A stretch of 27,296 bases of DNA from NCBI GenBank assembly GCA_031254385.1, contig JAIRUO010000252.1:1-27296 (forward strand), read 5' to 3'. Numbering within the stretch: the first letter of the stretch is position 1; each line of letters opens with the position of its first letter. The translations under genes were made by a program, and so were the position numbers. The notes under the pieces were generated by a model, which had not been told where the DNA came from, did not search any database, and saw only the letters and a list, made by a program, of their open reading frames with translations. Origin of the DNA: Treponema sp. GTDB lineage: Bacteria; Spirochaetota; Spirochaetia; Treponematales; Breznakiellaceae. Shown here piece after piece: positions 16,669 through 24,146 of the stretch.

Positions 16669-17571
16669 GTGATAACGGCGCTGCTGACCTTTGCCTTTGT
16701 GAACAGTCTTTTTTATGGAAGTATTCCTCAGCCCTATCTCTTGCTGTTATGTGCAGGGCTGGGAATTTTTCTGGCTGTTGCAGGAAGGCATAGGCACTCG
16801 CCGTTTATATTTATTGATGTACTGGCGCAAAATTCGGGATTCAAAAATGTAAATCCTGCGTTGAAATTTTGGACTCTTTTTGCCTTGATGATAATATGCG
16901 TAACGTCAAAGAATAACGTTACAGGAATGTTCTTTTTAATAATCGCTGCCATACTTGCAACTACGGTTGGCAGAATTAGGCTTGGACAATATATTCATAT
17001 TTTGGCACTGCCCGTTTCTTTTTTATTAATAGGCGGACTTGCGCTGCTCTATGAAATATCCCCTCAGCCAATTGGCGTTTTGAATCTAAATATATTTGGG
17101 CTTTGGCTTTCTGTCAGCGCTTCTGCACAGGCACGGACATCCCTTATTGTTGCCCGCGCATTCGGGGCTGTAAGCTGCCTGTGCCTTATAGGACTAACAA
17201 CGCCAATGCCAGATATTATCGGCGTTTTGCGCAGAGTGCGCTGCCCTTCTTTAATAATCGATCTGATGTACTTGATTTACCGCTATATTTTCATACTTTT
17301 GTCTTTACATCACGAAATGCGGACTGCCGCAAAAAGTAGGCTTGGTTTCAGGGATTACCGGACAAGTATGAACGCTACTGCCCAAATATACGCAAACCTC
17401 CTTGCCCGCAGCTATCCATTTGCCGGAAAAAATTTTGATGCCATGGAAAGCCGATGCTACGATACGGGTATCGTTTTTTTGGAATCGAGAAACAAAATAA
17501 CCTTCTTGCAGGGTTCTGTATCAGCCATCCTTGTGCTTATCTCCTTAACCCTTAGCTTGTTACCGCTGTGA
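16669..17571 (+). CDS. cbiQ: Cobalt ECF transporter transmembrane component CbiQ
   Basis: CbiQ is the T component that couples CbiO ATP hydrolysis to CbiM movement. The family core begins around FIDVLAQNSGFKNVNPALKF (48-67). The two cytoplasmic coupling-helix motifs are visible as KSRLG (222-226) and ESRCY (260-264), variants of the Ala-Arg-Gly signature. Several hydrophobic helices span 68-210, with a last one at about 280-299. The GTG start at 16669 has AAGG 7 nt upstream and gives 300 residues. That is about 40-50 more than usual, because an extra hydrophobic N-terminal segment (about 3-38) precedes the core. A GTG at 16699 is an alternative start, but would not remove that helix completely. 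Confidence 0.9.
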   Translation: MITALLTFAFVNSLFYGSIPQPYLLLLCAGLGIFLAVAGRHRHSPFIFIDVLAQNSGFKNVNPALKFWTLFALMIICVTSKNNVTGMFFLIIAAILATTVGRIRLGQYIHILALPVSFLLIGGLALLYEISPQPIGVLNLNIFGLWLSVSASAQARTSLIVARAFGAVSCLCLIGLTTPMPDIIGVLRRVRCPSLIIDLMYLIYRYIFILLSLHHEMRTAAKSRLGFRDYRTSMNATAQIYANLLARSYPFAGKNFDAMESRCYDTGIVFLESRNKITFLQGSVSAILVLISLTLSLLPL

Positions 17572-17578
17572 GGCAGCT

Positions 17579-18418
17579 ATGAATAAAGAAGAATTATTAA
17601 GAGCAGAAAATATAAGCTATCGTTATGACGATAAATATTTGGCTTTAAATAATGTCCACGTCACTTTTCATAAGGGTGAGCGTATTGCCGTCCTCGGCGG
17701 TAACGGCGCAGGTAAAAGCACATTTTTCTTATGCTGCAATGGGGTTCTTCGCCCTCAAAAGGGCAGCATTTTTTATAAAGGCCGGGAAATATCAAACTCA
17801 AAAAAAGATATACTTGTGCTGCGGCAAGGCGTAGGGCTTGTTTTTCAAGACCCGGACAGTCAAATTATCGCAGGGAGCGTGGAAAGCGAAGTCAGCTTTG
17901 GGCCTATGAATTTACGGTTATCACGCGATGAAGTTGTACGGCGCGTAGAACAGTCCATGACACAGATGAATTTGATGAGGTATAAAAATAACGCGCCCCA
18001 GTATCTTAGCGGAGGTGAAAAAAAACGTGTAAGTATTGCAGATATTCTGGCGATGCAGCCTGAAATGATTTTGCTTGACGAGCCGACCGCGTCTCTTGAT
18101 CCGGAGAACGTAGAAGCTTTGGAAAATATTCTGGATGAATTAAACGACTCAGGTATTACGATAGTAATTTCTACTCATGATGTAAATTTCGCATATCGAT
18201 TTGCGGAAAGGGCCGTTATATTTACCCAGGGGGAAATTATCGCTGATGCGGCAATTGACGAAGTGTTCGTTTCGGAAACTGTCTTAAAAAAAGCTGGCCT
18301 TAAAAAACCTTTACTTTACGAGGCCTTTGAGTGTGTGCAAAGCAGCAATCCCAATAGGTCAGGCCAAAGAAAGCCTAAGACCATTGAGGAGTTTAAGGCT
18401 TATATAGGCGAGTCCTAA
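17579..18418 (+). CDS. cbiO: Cobalt ECF transporter ATP-binding protein CbiO
   Basis: CbiO is the ATPase of the cobalt ECF transporter. The 279 residues carry Walker A GGNGAGKST (40-48), Q-loop VFQDPDSQI (88-96), signature LSGGEKKRVSIA (143-154), Walker B MILLDEPT (163-170), D-loop ASLDP (171-175) and the switch His200 in ISTHDVNF. The DPDSQI sequence after the Q-loop is typical of ECF ATPases, where it forms the groove for the CbiQ coupling helices. Only 7 bp separate it from cbiQ. A single ATPase gene implies a CbiO homodimer. Confidence 0.95.
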   Translation: MNKEELLRAENISYRYDDKYLALNNVHVTFHKGERIAVLGGNGAGKSTFFLCCNGVLRPQKGSIFYKGREISNSKKDILVLRQGVGLVFQDPDSQIIAGSVESEVSFGPMNLRLSRDEVVRRVEQSMTQMNLMRYKNNAPQYLSGGEKKRVSIADILAMQPEMILLDEPTASLDPENVEALENILDELNDSGITIVISTHDVNFAYRFAERAVIFTQGEIIADAAIDEVFVSETVLKKAGLKKPLLYEAFECVQSSNPNRSGQRKPKTIEEFKAYIGES

Positions 18419-18456
18419 ATGGTTCTTTTACAAGCATAGGTAAAGAAGGTACTAAT

Positions 18457-19503
18457 GTGAAACAAAAACAATTTCCCGTTTTTTGCGCAATACTAGCGGC
18501 AGTTTTTTATGGTATAAGCGTACCTGCGGCGAAACTGTTGCTTTATGATATGCCGCCGATTTTTATGGCTTCTTTGCTTTACCTCGGCGCCGGTATGGGT
18601 ATGACAGCGATTAACCTTGTCCAAAATAAACAGACAAGAAAAAAAGAGGCTAGAATAACCAGAAAAGAATTGCCATATACCGCAGCGATGATTGCTCTGG
18701 ATATTGCCGCGCCTATTCTGCTTATGATTGGATTATCCATGACTACTTCGGCCACGGCTTCATTATTGGGTAACTTTGAAATAGTTGCTACAACAGCTAT
18801 CGCCCTTGTCGTGTTCAAAGAGGCAATCGGAAAACGCATGTGGCTGGCAATAGCCCTTATTACCGCTTCAAGCATGATTCTGTCTATAGAGGATTTTAGC
18901 AACCTGAAGTTTTCCCTTGGCGCGGTTTTTGTTTTATTGGGGTGTATAAGCTGGGGCATAGAAAATAACTGTACCCGTATGCTCTCGTTAAAAAATCCGA
19001 TGCAAATTGTTGTAATAAAAGGCATAGGTGCCGGTTTTGGATCGTTATTGATTACCGCTTTTACCGGAGGCATTTCAACAAATATCCTTTACATCGCTCT
19101 AAGCCTGTTATTAGGATTTGTATCTTATGGACTGAGTATTTATCTTTATATCTTTGCGCAACGCAGCCTTGGCGCGGCGCGAACGAGTGCGTTTTATGCC
19201 TTTGCTCCATTTATTGGCTCCGGTCTTTCTTTTATAATATTCAGAGAGGCTCCAGCCATTTCATTTTTAATTGCCTTTGCGGTAATGACAACGGGTGCTT
19301 ATCTTGCGGCCTTTGAAAAGCACGACCATGAACACGATCATGCTCTAATTGAACATGAACACCGACATGATCACAGCGATGGACATCATAATCATCTGCA
19401 TGAGCCATCCGTAATTGGCGAACACAGCCATCTGCACACGCATGAACCGTTGAAACATAGCCACAAGCATACGCCAGATTTACATCACTTGCATAAGCAC
19501 TAA
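18457..19503 (+). CDS. DMT/EamA-family permease with a histidine-rich cytoplasm- or periplasm-facing tail
   Basis: The first 285 or so residues form a drug/metabolite-transporter superfamily permease, with about ten hydrophobic helices in two EamA-like halves; the second half contains RSLGAARTSAFYAFAPFIGS (236-255) and the GAYLAAFEK end. Residues 289-348 are a metal-binding-like tail with 23 histidines in 60 positions, rich in HDH, HEH, HSH and HKH units. The GTG start at 18457 has GAAGG 7 nt upstream; the ATG at 18455 runs straight into a stop. It follows cbiO by 38 bp on the same strand, so it is probably co-transcribed with the cobalt importer. Function is not established: a cobalt or other divalent-metal exporter, importer or buffering protein are the options. 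The family assignment is firm and the metal role is inferred from the tail and the neighbourhood. Confidence 0.8.
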   Translation: MKQKQFPVFCAILAAVFYGISVPAAKLLLYDMPPIFMASLLYLGAGMGMTAINLVQNKQTRKKEARITRKELPYTAAMIALDIAAPILLMIGLSMTTSATASLLGNFEIVATTAIALVVFKEAIGKRMWLAIALITASSMILSIEDFSNLKFSLGAVFVLLGCISWGIENNCTRMLSLKNPMQIVVIKGIGAGFGSLLITAFTGGISTNILYIALSLLLGFVSYGLSIYLYIFAQRSLGAARTSAFYAFAPFIGSGLSFIIFREAPAISFLIAFAVMTTGAYLAAFEKHDHEHDHALIEHEHRHDHSDGHHNHLHEPSVIGEHSHLHTHEPLKHSHKHTPDLHHLHKH

Positions 19504-19507
19504 GGCG

Positions 19508-20998
19508 TTAGCGCGATATACCCAGAATTTCATAAATAAAGCCCATATCAAGATTTTTACGTACCGCATCGGCCAATTTATTGTACTGTTCTTCTTTATA
19601 TGCCCTAAAGTCAAAAGCACCGCCTGGAGCAGAAATGCCTTTTTGCGCACATAACGCTTTTATCAGCGCAGTGCGACATTCGGCAGAATCAAAAAACCCA
19701 TGCAGATAAGTTCCTGCCACATTGCCGCAAGCGCAACCATCGGCATCCCCGTTTTCTTTTGTAACAAGAACCGCCGCATTTTCCGTAAAGCGCGACACTC
19801 CCATGTGAATCTCATAGCCTTCCACATTACTTCCATTCAGCGGGCTTAACGCGCCCTGTGCTCCGGTGATTTTCCCTGCTGCGCGCAAACGTGTTTTTTC
19901 AGAATGAAAGTCTGTAGAAATGGGAAGCAAACCTAAGCCGCTGATTTCACCGCCACCCTCTGTGTTTTCCTTGTCCCTTATACAGTGTCCCATCATCTGG
20001 TAGCCGCCGCAAACACCAAAAACTATAACTCCTTCTTTTGCTAAACGCATGATAGCCGCCTCCAGCCCGTTCTGGCGTAGCCATTTCAAATCAGAAATAG
20101 TGTTTTTCGTGCCGGGTAGGATAACCATGTCGGGCCGACCCAACTCACGGGGCTCTCGAATATAACGCAAGCCTACTCCTTCGCTTGCTTCCAAAGCCAT
20201 AAAATCGGTGAAATTGGAAATCTTGGGCAGCCGTATTATCGCAATGTCCAAAGCCGAAGCCGACGGCTTTGAACTGAACCTTTCGGTAAGGCTATCTTCA
20301 TCTTCAATGTCCACCTTAAGATAAGGGATAGTCCCAATTACAGGTTTTCCCGCCTTTTCTTCCAGCATGGTAAGACCCGGATGCAGCAATTCTATGTCTC
20401 CCCGGAATTTATTGATAATAAGCCCCTTGATCCTGTCGCGTTCTTCATCATCAAGCAGTATCAATGTACCCACAAGCTGTGCGAATACTCCACCGCGATC
20501 TATATCACCTACAAGCAAAACAGAAGCGTCCGTCATTTTTGCAAGCCCCATATTCACAATGTCATTTTGTTTGAGGTTTATTTCAGCAGGGCTGCCAGCG
20601 CCTTCAATAACAATGATATCATGACGGCTTGCCAAAGCGTTAAAAGCTCGCATTACTTCCGGCACAAGATTTTTTTTATACGCAAAATATTCTGCGGCTT
20701 TCATATTTCCGCGAACCTCGCCATTTACAATTACCTGCGACCCCATATCGGTTACGGGTTTTAACAGTATGGGATTCATCAGCACACTGGGAATAACGCC
20801 GGCGGCCTCGGCCTGGACTACCTGAGCCCGCCCCATTTCAAGCCCTTCTTCTGTAATAAATGAATTTAGCGCCATGTTTTGCGACTTAAAAGGCGCAACG
20901 CTGTAACCGTCCTGATGGAACACCCGGCACAGTCCCGCCGTAATAAGGCTTTTCCCTGCGTTTGACATAGTACCTTGTATCATTATCGCTTTTTTCAT
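19508..20998 (-). CDS. cbiP: Cobyric acid synthase CbiP
   Basis: CbiP amidates the b, d, e and g side chains of adenosyl-cobyrinic acid a,c-diamide to give cobyric acid. The 496 residues show the P-loop GTMSNAGKS (9-17), PFKSQNMALNS (36-46), a GRAQVVQAEAAG block (56-67), EGAGSPAEINL (132-142), VGDIDRGGVFAQLVGT (163-178), LPGTKNTISDL (294-304), the amidotransferase nucleophile Cys330 in FGVCGGYQMMG, and GTYLHGFFD near the C terminus. It stands apart from the main operon, on the other strand, and converges with the His-rich permease gene with a 4-bp gap. No good Shine-Dalgarno sequence precedes the ATG, which is odd next to the strong sites of its neighbours. Confidence 0.96.
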   Translation of the reverse strand: MKKAIMIQGTMSNAGKSLITAGLCRVFHQDGYSVAPFKSQNMALNSFITEEGLEMGRAQVVQAEAAGVIPSVLMNPILLKPVTDMGSQVIVNGEVRGNMKAAEYFAYKKNLVPEVMRAFNALASRHDIIVIEGAGSPAEINLKQNDIVNMGLAKMTDASVLLVGDIDRGGVFAQLVGTLILLDDEERDRIKGLIINKFRGDIELLHPGLTMLEEKAGKPVIGTIPYLKVDIEDEDSLTERFSSKPSASALDIAIIRLPKISNFTDFMALEASEGVGLRYIREPRELGRPDMVILPGTKNTISDLKWLRQNGLEAAIMRLAKEGVIVFGVCGGYQMMGHCIRDKENTEGGGEISGLGLLPISTDFHSEKTRLRAAGKITGAQGALSPLNGSNVEGYEIHMGVSRFTENAAVLVTKENGDADGCACGNVAGTYLHGFFDSAECRTALIKALCAQKGISAPGGAFDFRAYKEEQYNKLADAVRKNLDMGFIYEILGISR

Positions 20999-21009
20999 TG
21001 GCTTATCTG

Positions 21010-21038
21010 ACTTTAGACCATTGGCTGACTGTTGTAAA
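21010..21038 (-). promoter_or_regulatory. Candidate cbiP promoter
   Basis: On the minus strand TTTACA (complement of 21033-21038) and TAAAGT (complement of 21010-21015) are 17 bp apart. A start near 21003 would leave only about 5 nt before the cbiP ATG, which would fit the missing ribosome-binding site. This is a pattern match only. Confidence 0.4.
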
Positions 21039-21053
21039 CCATGTTTTTACCGC

Positions 21054-21082
21054 TTGATCCTTTCTCAAGAAAGCAGTAGACT
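21054..21082 (+). promoter_or_regulatory. Promoter of the riboswitch-btuFCD transcript
   Basis: TTGATC (21054-21059) and TAGACT (21077-21082) are spaced by 17 bp. Transcription would begin near 21089, just at the 5' end of the cobalamin riboswitch, which supports the assignment. Confidence 0.55.
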
Positions 21083-21084
21083 AT

Positions 21085-21268
21085 CAATGTATATTTCAAA
21101 GGAAGTGAGGTGAAAGGCCTCCGCTATCCCGTAACTGTAATTGGGAAGATTCCGCCATAACGGCCACTGGGAAACTGGGAAGACCGGCGGATAAATCACC
21201 CGACCACTTGTAAATGGTCGGGCAGGCCCATAAGCCAGGAGACTTTGGTATACGTTGGTTGCGTATGC
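21085..21268 (+). promoter_or_regulatory. Cobalamin (AdoCbl-type) riboswitch
   Basis: The leader has the conserved core of the cobalamin riboswitch. GGAAGTGAGGTGAAAGGCCT starts near 21101, a CCCGTAACTGTAA segment lies around 21128-21140, GCCACTG is at 21163-21169, and the B12 box AAGCCAGGAGAC is at 21232-21243. A closing P1 helix pairs CAATGTATA (21085-21093) with TATACGTTG (21249-21257), and CAAAG (21097-21101) with CTTTG (21243-21247). The 3' strand of P1 can instead pair in a hairpin GTATACG/CGTATGC (21248-21254 with 21262-21268), giving a plausible switch. It precedes btuF by about 100 nt and should repress corrinoid import when cobalamin is abundant. Confidence 0.93.
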
Positions 21269-21308
21269 AATCAATCATTTTTTCAGGCTTCGAGGATTGG
21301 GCCTTGAG

Positions 21309-21335
21309 AAAAATACCGTCTTTTCTGGTTTTTTT
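21309..21335 (+). terminator. Possible expression-platform terminator of the cobalamin riboswitch
   Basis: AAAAA-(T)-ACC (21309-21317) can pair with GGT-TTTTT (21327-21334) and the hairpin runs into a tract of seven T. The stem is short and AU-rich, so it is weak. A competing hairpin, 21278-21288 with 21301-21313, would use the same A-tract and act as an antiterminator. Translation control at the AGAGG site (21356-21360) is an alternative. Confidence 0.3.
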
Positions 21336-21367
21336 CTTCTCTTCCTCCAAGTTACAAGAGGTTTCTT

Positions 21368-22261
21368 ATGTTTTTCTCAGTTGAAAAGTTGAAGGTGAAG
21401 GTTTTATTCATCATCCTTTCCCTCTTTGTTGTCGGGACAGTATACAGCCGCGCTGCGGCAGAAGCTCCTGCAAGGAGTCAAGCTGATTACAAACGGATCA
21501 TTTCAGCCGCGCCGTCAAATACCGAAATCCTTATAGGGCTTGGTTTTGGGGATCGCCTTATTGCGATTGACCCGTACTCCGGCGATATTCCGGGTGTGCC
21601 TTCTGGGCTGCCGACTATCGATTTTTTCTATCCTGATATTGAGGCTGTCATAGGCATGGCGCCTGACCTCATTCTGGTCAACGAAATAAACTCTTATGGA
21701 GTTGCGGACAATCCTTTCAAACTGTTAGGCGATCTTGGTATCAGGGTGGTCGATGTGCCTACAAGCGTAAGCATTCAAGGCATTTACAATGATATTATTA
21801 TGATTGCGGAAGTTCTGGGGGTAAAAGAAAGAGGCGAGGCTCTGGTCGCTTCGATGAGGGAAGAAGTCCAAAGAATAGCCGCAGCCAGCGCAACAGCACA
21901 AAAGAAAAGGGTCTATTTTGAAGTCTCTCCTGCGCCCTATATATACAGCTTGGGCTCGGCAACATATCTTAACGAGATAATAGAAATTGCCGGGGGCATA
22001 AATATTTTTGCCGATCAAAGAGGCTGGTTTAGCCCTTCCGCAGAAGAGATTATTTTAAGGGACCCCGAAATAATTTTTACCTTTGTTTATGCCGATGAGG
22101 ATGCGATAGGCGAAATAAAAAGCCGCCAGGCATTTGGAAGCATAACAGCAATTAGGCTTAATCAGGTTTACGTCATAGATAACAATTCCGCGTCAAGGCC
22201 GTCGCAAAATATAATAACGGCTTTAAGGGAGATGGCCCGGGCAATATCCGGCGCACGATGA
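21368..22261 (+). CDS. btuF: Corrinoid ABC transporter substrate-binding protein (BtuF-like)
   Basis: This is a periplasmic or exported binding protein of the BtuF/FepB class III type, delivering cobalamin or cobinamide to the BtuCD complex. The 297 residues start with a basic stretch and a hydrophobic signal segment (about 10-26), with possible cleavage around AAAEA (29-33). Family blocks are RIISAAPSNTEILIGLGFGD (43-62), the FFYPDIEAVIGMAPDLIL segment (86-103), YSLGSATYLNEIIEIAGG (193-210), FSPSAEEIILRDPEIIF (221-237) and RPSQNIITALREMA (277-290). There is no cysteine at all, so it is not a lipoprotein unless the start is further upstream. The upstream cobalamin riboswitch decides corrinoid rather than haem or siderophore as substrate. 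AGAGG lies 7 nt before the ATG. Confidence 0.88.
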   Translation: MFFSVEKLKVKVLFIILSLFVVGTVYSRAAAEAPARSQADYKRIISAAPSNTEILIGLGFGDRLIAIDPYSGDIPGVPSGLPTIDFFYPDIEAVIGMAPDLILVNEINSYGVADNPFKLLGDLGIRVVDVPTSVSIQGIYNDIIMIAEVLGVKERGEALVASMREEVQRIAAASATAQKKRVYFEVSPAPYIYSLGSATYLNEIIEIAGGINIFADQRGWFSPSAEEIILRDPEIIFTFVYADEDAIGEIKSRQAFGSITAIRLNQVYVIDNNSASRPSQNIITALREMARAISGAR

Positions 22262-23283
22262 AGCTTCGCGTAAAGTTCATTATTGCAACTTTTCTCAGTT
22301 TTATCATACTCTGGGCCGGGACTTCCCTGGGGAGTTCCGGCATTGCCTTTGGGGACACCCTCAAGGTGATACTAGAAAAATTGCTTAACATCAGATTTGG
22401 GACAGAGGCCAGGATTATGATCATAGTCTGGAATCTGCGTTTTCCCCGTGCGGTACTGGCCTTTATCATTGGCGGCGCATTGGCCGTGAGCGGCGGGGTA
22501 TTTCAATCGGTGTTGAAAAATCCCCTGGCCTCTCCCTACATAATCGGGGTTTCTTCTGGCGCGTCTTTAGGGGCGGGCTTAATAATGCTTACAGGATTCG
22601 CAATTCCGTTAATAAGGGGCTTTACCCTGCCCCTTGCTGGTTTTATTTTTGGTTCATTTACGGTTTTCCTGGTCATTTCTTTTTCATCCCGCCTTGACAA
22701 GTCAATGTCGAATAACACCGTGATCCTTTTTGGTATGGTCTTTTCCCTTTTTGTGAATGCCATACTCACAACCTTAACCGCCCTTTACCGCGAAGAACTG
22801 CGCAACCTTCTGCATTGGCAGATGGGGAGTTTTTCCCTAAGGGGCTGGACCTATTCGGGACTTATGCTGCCCTTCCTTATTATCGCTTTTGCCGTGATCA
22901 TCCGTTATGCAAAAGAGATGGACATCCTGAGTTTTGGGGAAGACGAAGCCCAAAGCATGGGTGTGGATGCCGTCAAAGTCAGGAGGATACTTCTAACTTG
23001 TTCCGCAGCCCTGACCGGTGCTGCGGTTGCCTTGTGCGGCGCCATTGGTTTTGTAGACCTTATCGCCCCACATCTGGCCCGCAAGATCACAGGTTCCCGC
23101 CATTGTTACAGCCTGCCCATGGCCTTTCTTATTGGCGGTTCTCTCCTGGTCGTTACCGATCTTATTGCGCGTACCATAGTGAGCCCATCGGAACTTCCGG
23201 TTGGTGCGGTTACAGCCTTGATTGGCGGCCCCTTCTTTGCCTGGGTTTATTTCAGGAAACGTGCGGGGGCAAAAAATGCTTAA
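22258..23283 (+). CDS. btuC: Corrinoid ABC transporter permease (BtuC-like, FecCD family)
   Basis: BtuC forms the membrane channel of the cobalamin importer. The 341 residues have the FecCD pattern: RFPRAVLAFIIGGALAVSGG (61-80), NPLASPYIIGVSSGAS (88-103), LLHWQMGSFS, the cytoplasmic coupling loop near GEDEAQSMGV, IGFVDLIAPHLAR, and a C-terminal PVGAVTALIGGPFF segment. About nine or ten hydrophobic helices are evident. The start overlaps btuF by 4 bp and the end overlaps btuD by 8 bp. FecCD permeases for iron chelates look the same, so the corrinoid assignment rests on the shared riboswitch. Confidence 0.88.
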   Translation: MKLRVKFIIATFLSFIILWAGTSLGSSGIAFGDTLKVILEKLLNIRFGTEARIMIIVWNLRFPRAVLAFIIGGALAVSGGVFQSVLKNPLASPYIIGVSSGASLGAGLIMLTGFAIPLIRGFTLPLAGFIFGSFTVFLVISFSSRLDKSMSNNTVILFGMVFSLFVNAILTTLTALYREELRNLLHWQMGSFSLRGWTYSGLMLPFLIIAFAVIIRYAKEMDILSFGEDEAQSMGVDAVKVRRILLTCSAALTGAAVALCGAIGFVDLIAPHLARKITGSRHCYSLPMAFLIGGSLLVVTDLIARTIVSPSELPVGAVTALIGGPFFAWVYFRKRAGAKNA

Positions 23284-24034
23284 AGTAAAAAACCTTTACA
23301 GCGGCTATGGTGGCCCCGATATAATCAGAGACATTCATCTCCAGGCCAATCCCGGAGAAATTCTCGCAGTAATAGGGCCAAATGGTTGCGGAAAGACTAC
23401 GCTCCTAAAAACCCTGGCAAAACTGCTCCCCTACCGCGGGGAAATTCTTTTGGAACAAACTGAAATTTCTCTGCTGTCGCGCAAAAACCTTGCCCGGAAG
23501 ATCGCGCTCCTGGCTCAAACCACCGGCATCTACTTTCCTTACAGCGTTTATGACACCGCAGCCCTCGGTCGGTACTCCCATTCCACCTCATTTTTTAAGA
23601 ACCTCAGCAGGGAAGATAAAGAAATTATCAGCCAGGTTCTTATCAAACTGGAACTCATGGATGTAAAGGACAGGTTAATCAGCGAACTATCTGGCGGCCA
23701 GCTCCAGCGGGTTTTCCTTGCCCGCACCCTTGTTCAAAATCCTGACCTTATACTCCTTGACGAACCCACCAACCACCTGGACTTGAAACACCAGGTAGAA
23801 CTTCTGGAATACCTTTCCTACTGGGCAAAAGAAAACAACAAAGCGGTCATCGCGGTATTACACGATCTTAACCTGGCCCGGCGTTATGCGGATAATGCAG
23901 CCCTTATGTGTAACGGAATGATGGTTTCCTCAGGCAAATGCGAATCCGTCCTGTCTGGCGATATGCTAAAAGAGACTTACGGCCTGGACATACGGGCCTT
24001 TATGATTGAATCCCTGCAAAAGTGGCAAGAATAG
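23276..24034 (+). CDS. btuD: Corrinoid ABC transporter ATP-binding protein (BtuD-like)
   Basis: This is the ATPase of the cobalamin importer. From the ATG at 23276 it has 252 residues. Visible motifs are Walker A IGPNGCGKTT (33-42), Q-loop ALLAQTTG (77-84), signature ELSGGQLQRV (137-146), Walker B DLILLDEPT (157-165), D-loop NHLDL (166-170) and switch His196 in AVLHDLNLA. The 18 open codons upstream lie inside btuC and are not part of the family, so the 8-bp overlapping start is chosen. It is the last gene of the riboswitch-controlled operon and converges with glnS. Confidence 0.88.
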   Translation: MLKVKNLYSGYGGPDIIRDIHLQANPGEILAVIGPNGCGKTTLLKTLAKLLPYRGEILLEQTEISLLSRKNLARKIALLAQTTGIYFPYSVYDTAALGRYSHSTSFFKNLSREDKEIISQVLIKLELMDVKDRLISELSGGQLQRVFLARTLVQNPDLILLDEPTNHLDLKHQVELLEYLSYWAKENNKAVIAVLHDLNLARRYADNAALMCNGMMVSSGKCESVLSGDMLKETYGLDIRAFMIESLQKWQE

Positions 24035-24146
24035 GGACTAGGGGACTGGGGACTGAGGGACTAGGGGAATGTGGTTAGCTTATATCTTACTCTCTTCCCT
24101 CTGCGTCTTTGCGCCTCTGCGTGAACTCTTCTTCGTGCGAACTAAT
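24033..24146. repeat. Repeat-like intergenic DNA between btuD and glnS
   Basis: Two patterns fill this convergent gap. From 24033 to 24069 there are four or five imperfect tandem copies of a GGGACT(A/G)-type unit. From 24098 to 24126 the sequence CCTCTGCGTCTTTGCGCC followed by TCTGCGTGAA repeats CTCTGCGT twice. From memory, this second motif resembles an interspersed intergenic sequence seen in many unrelated bacterial genomes. No clear terminator hairpin was found. Confidence 0.5.
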
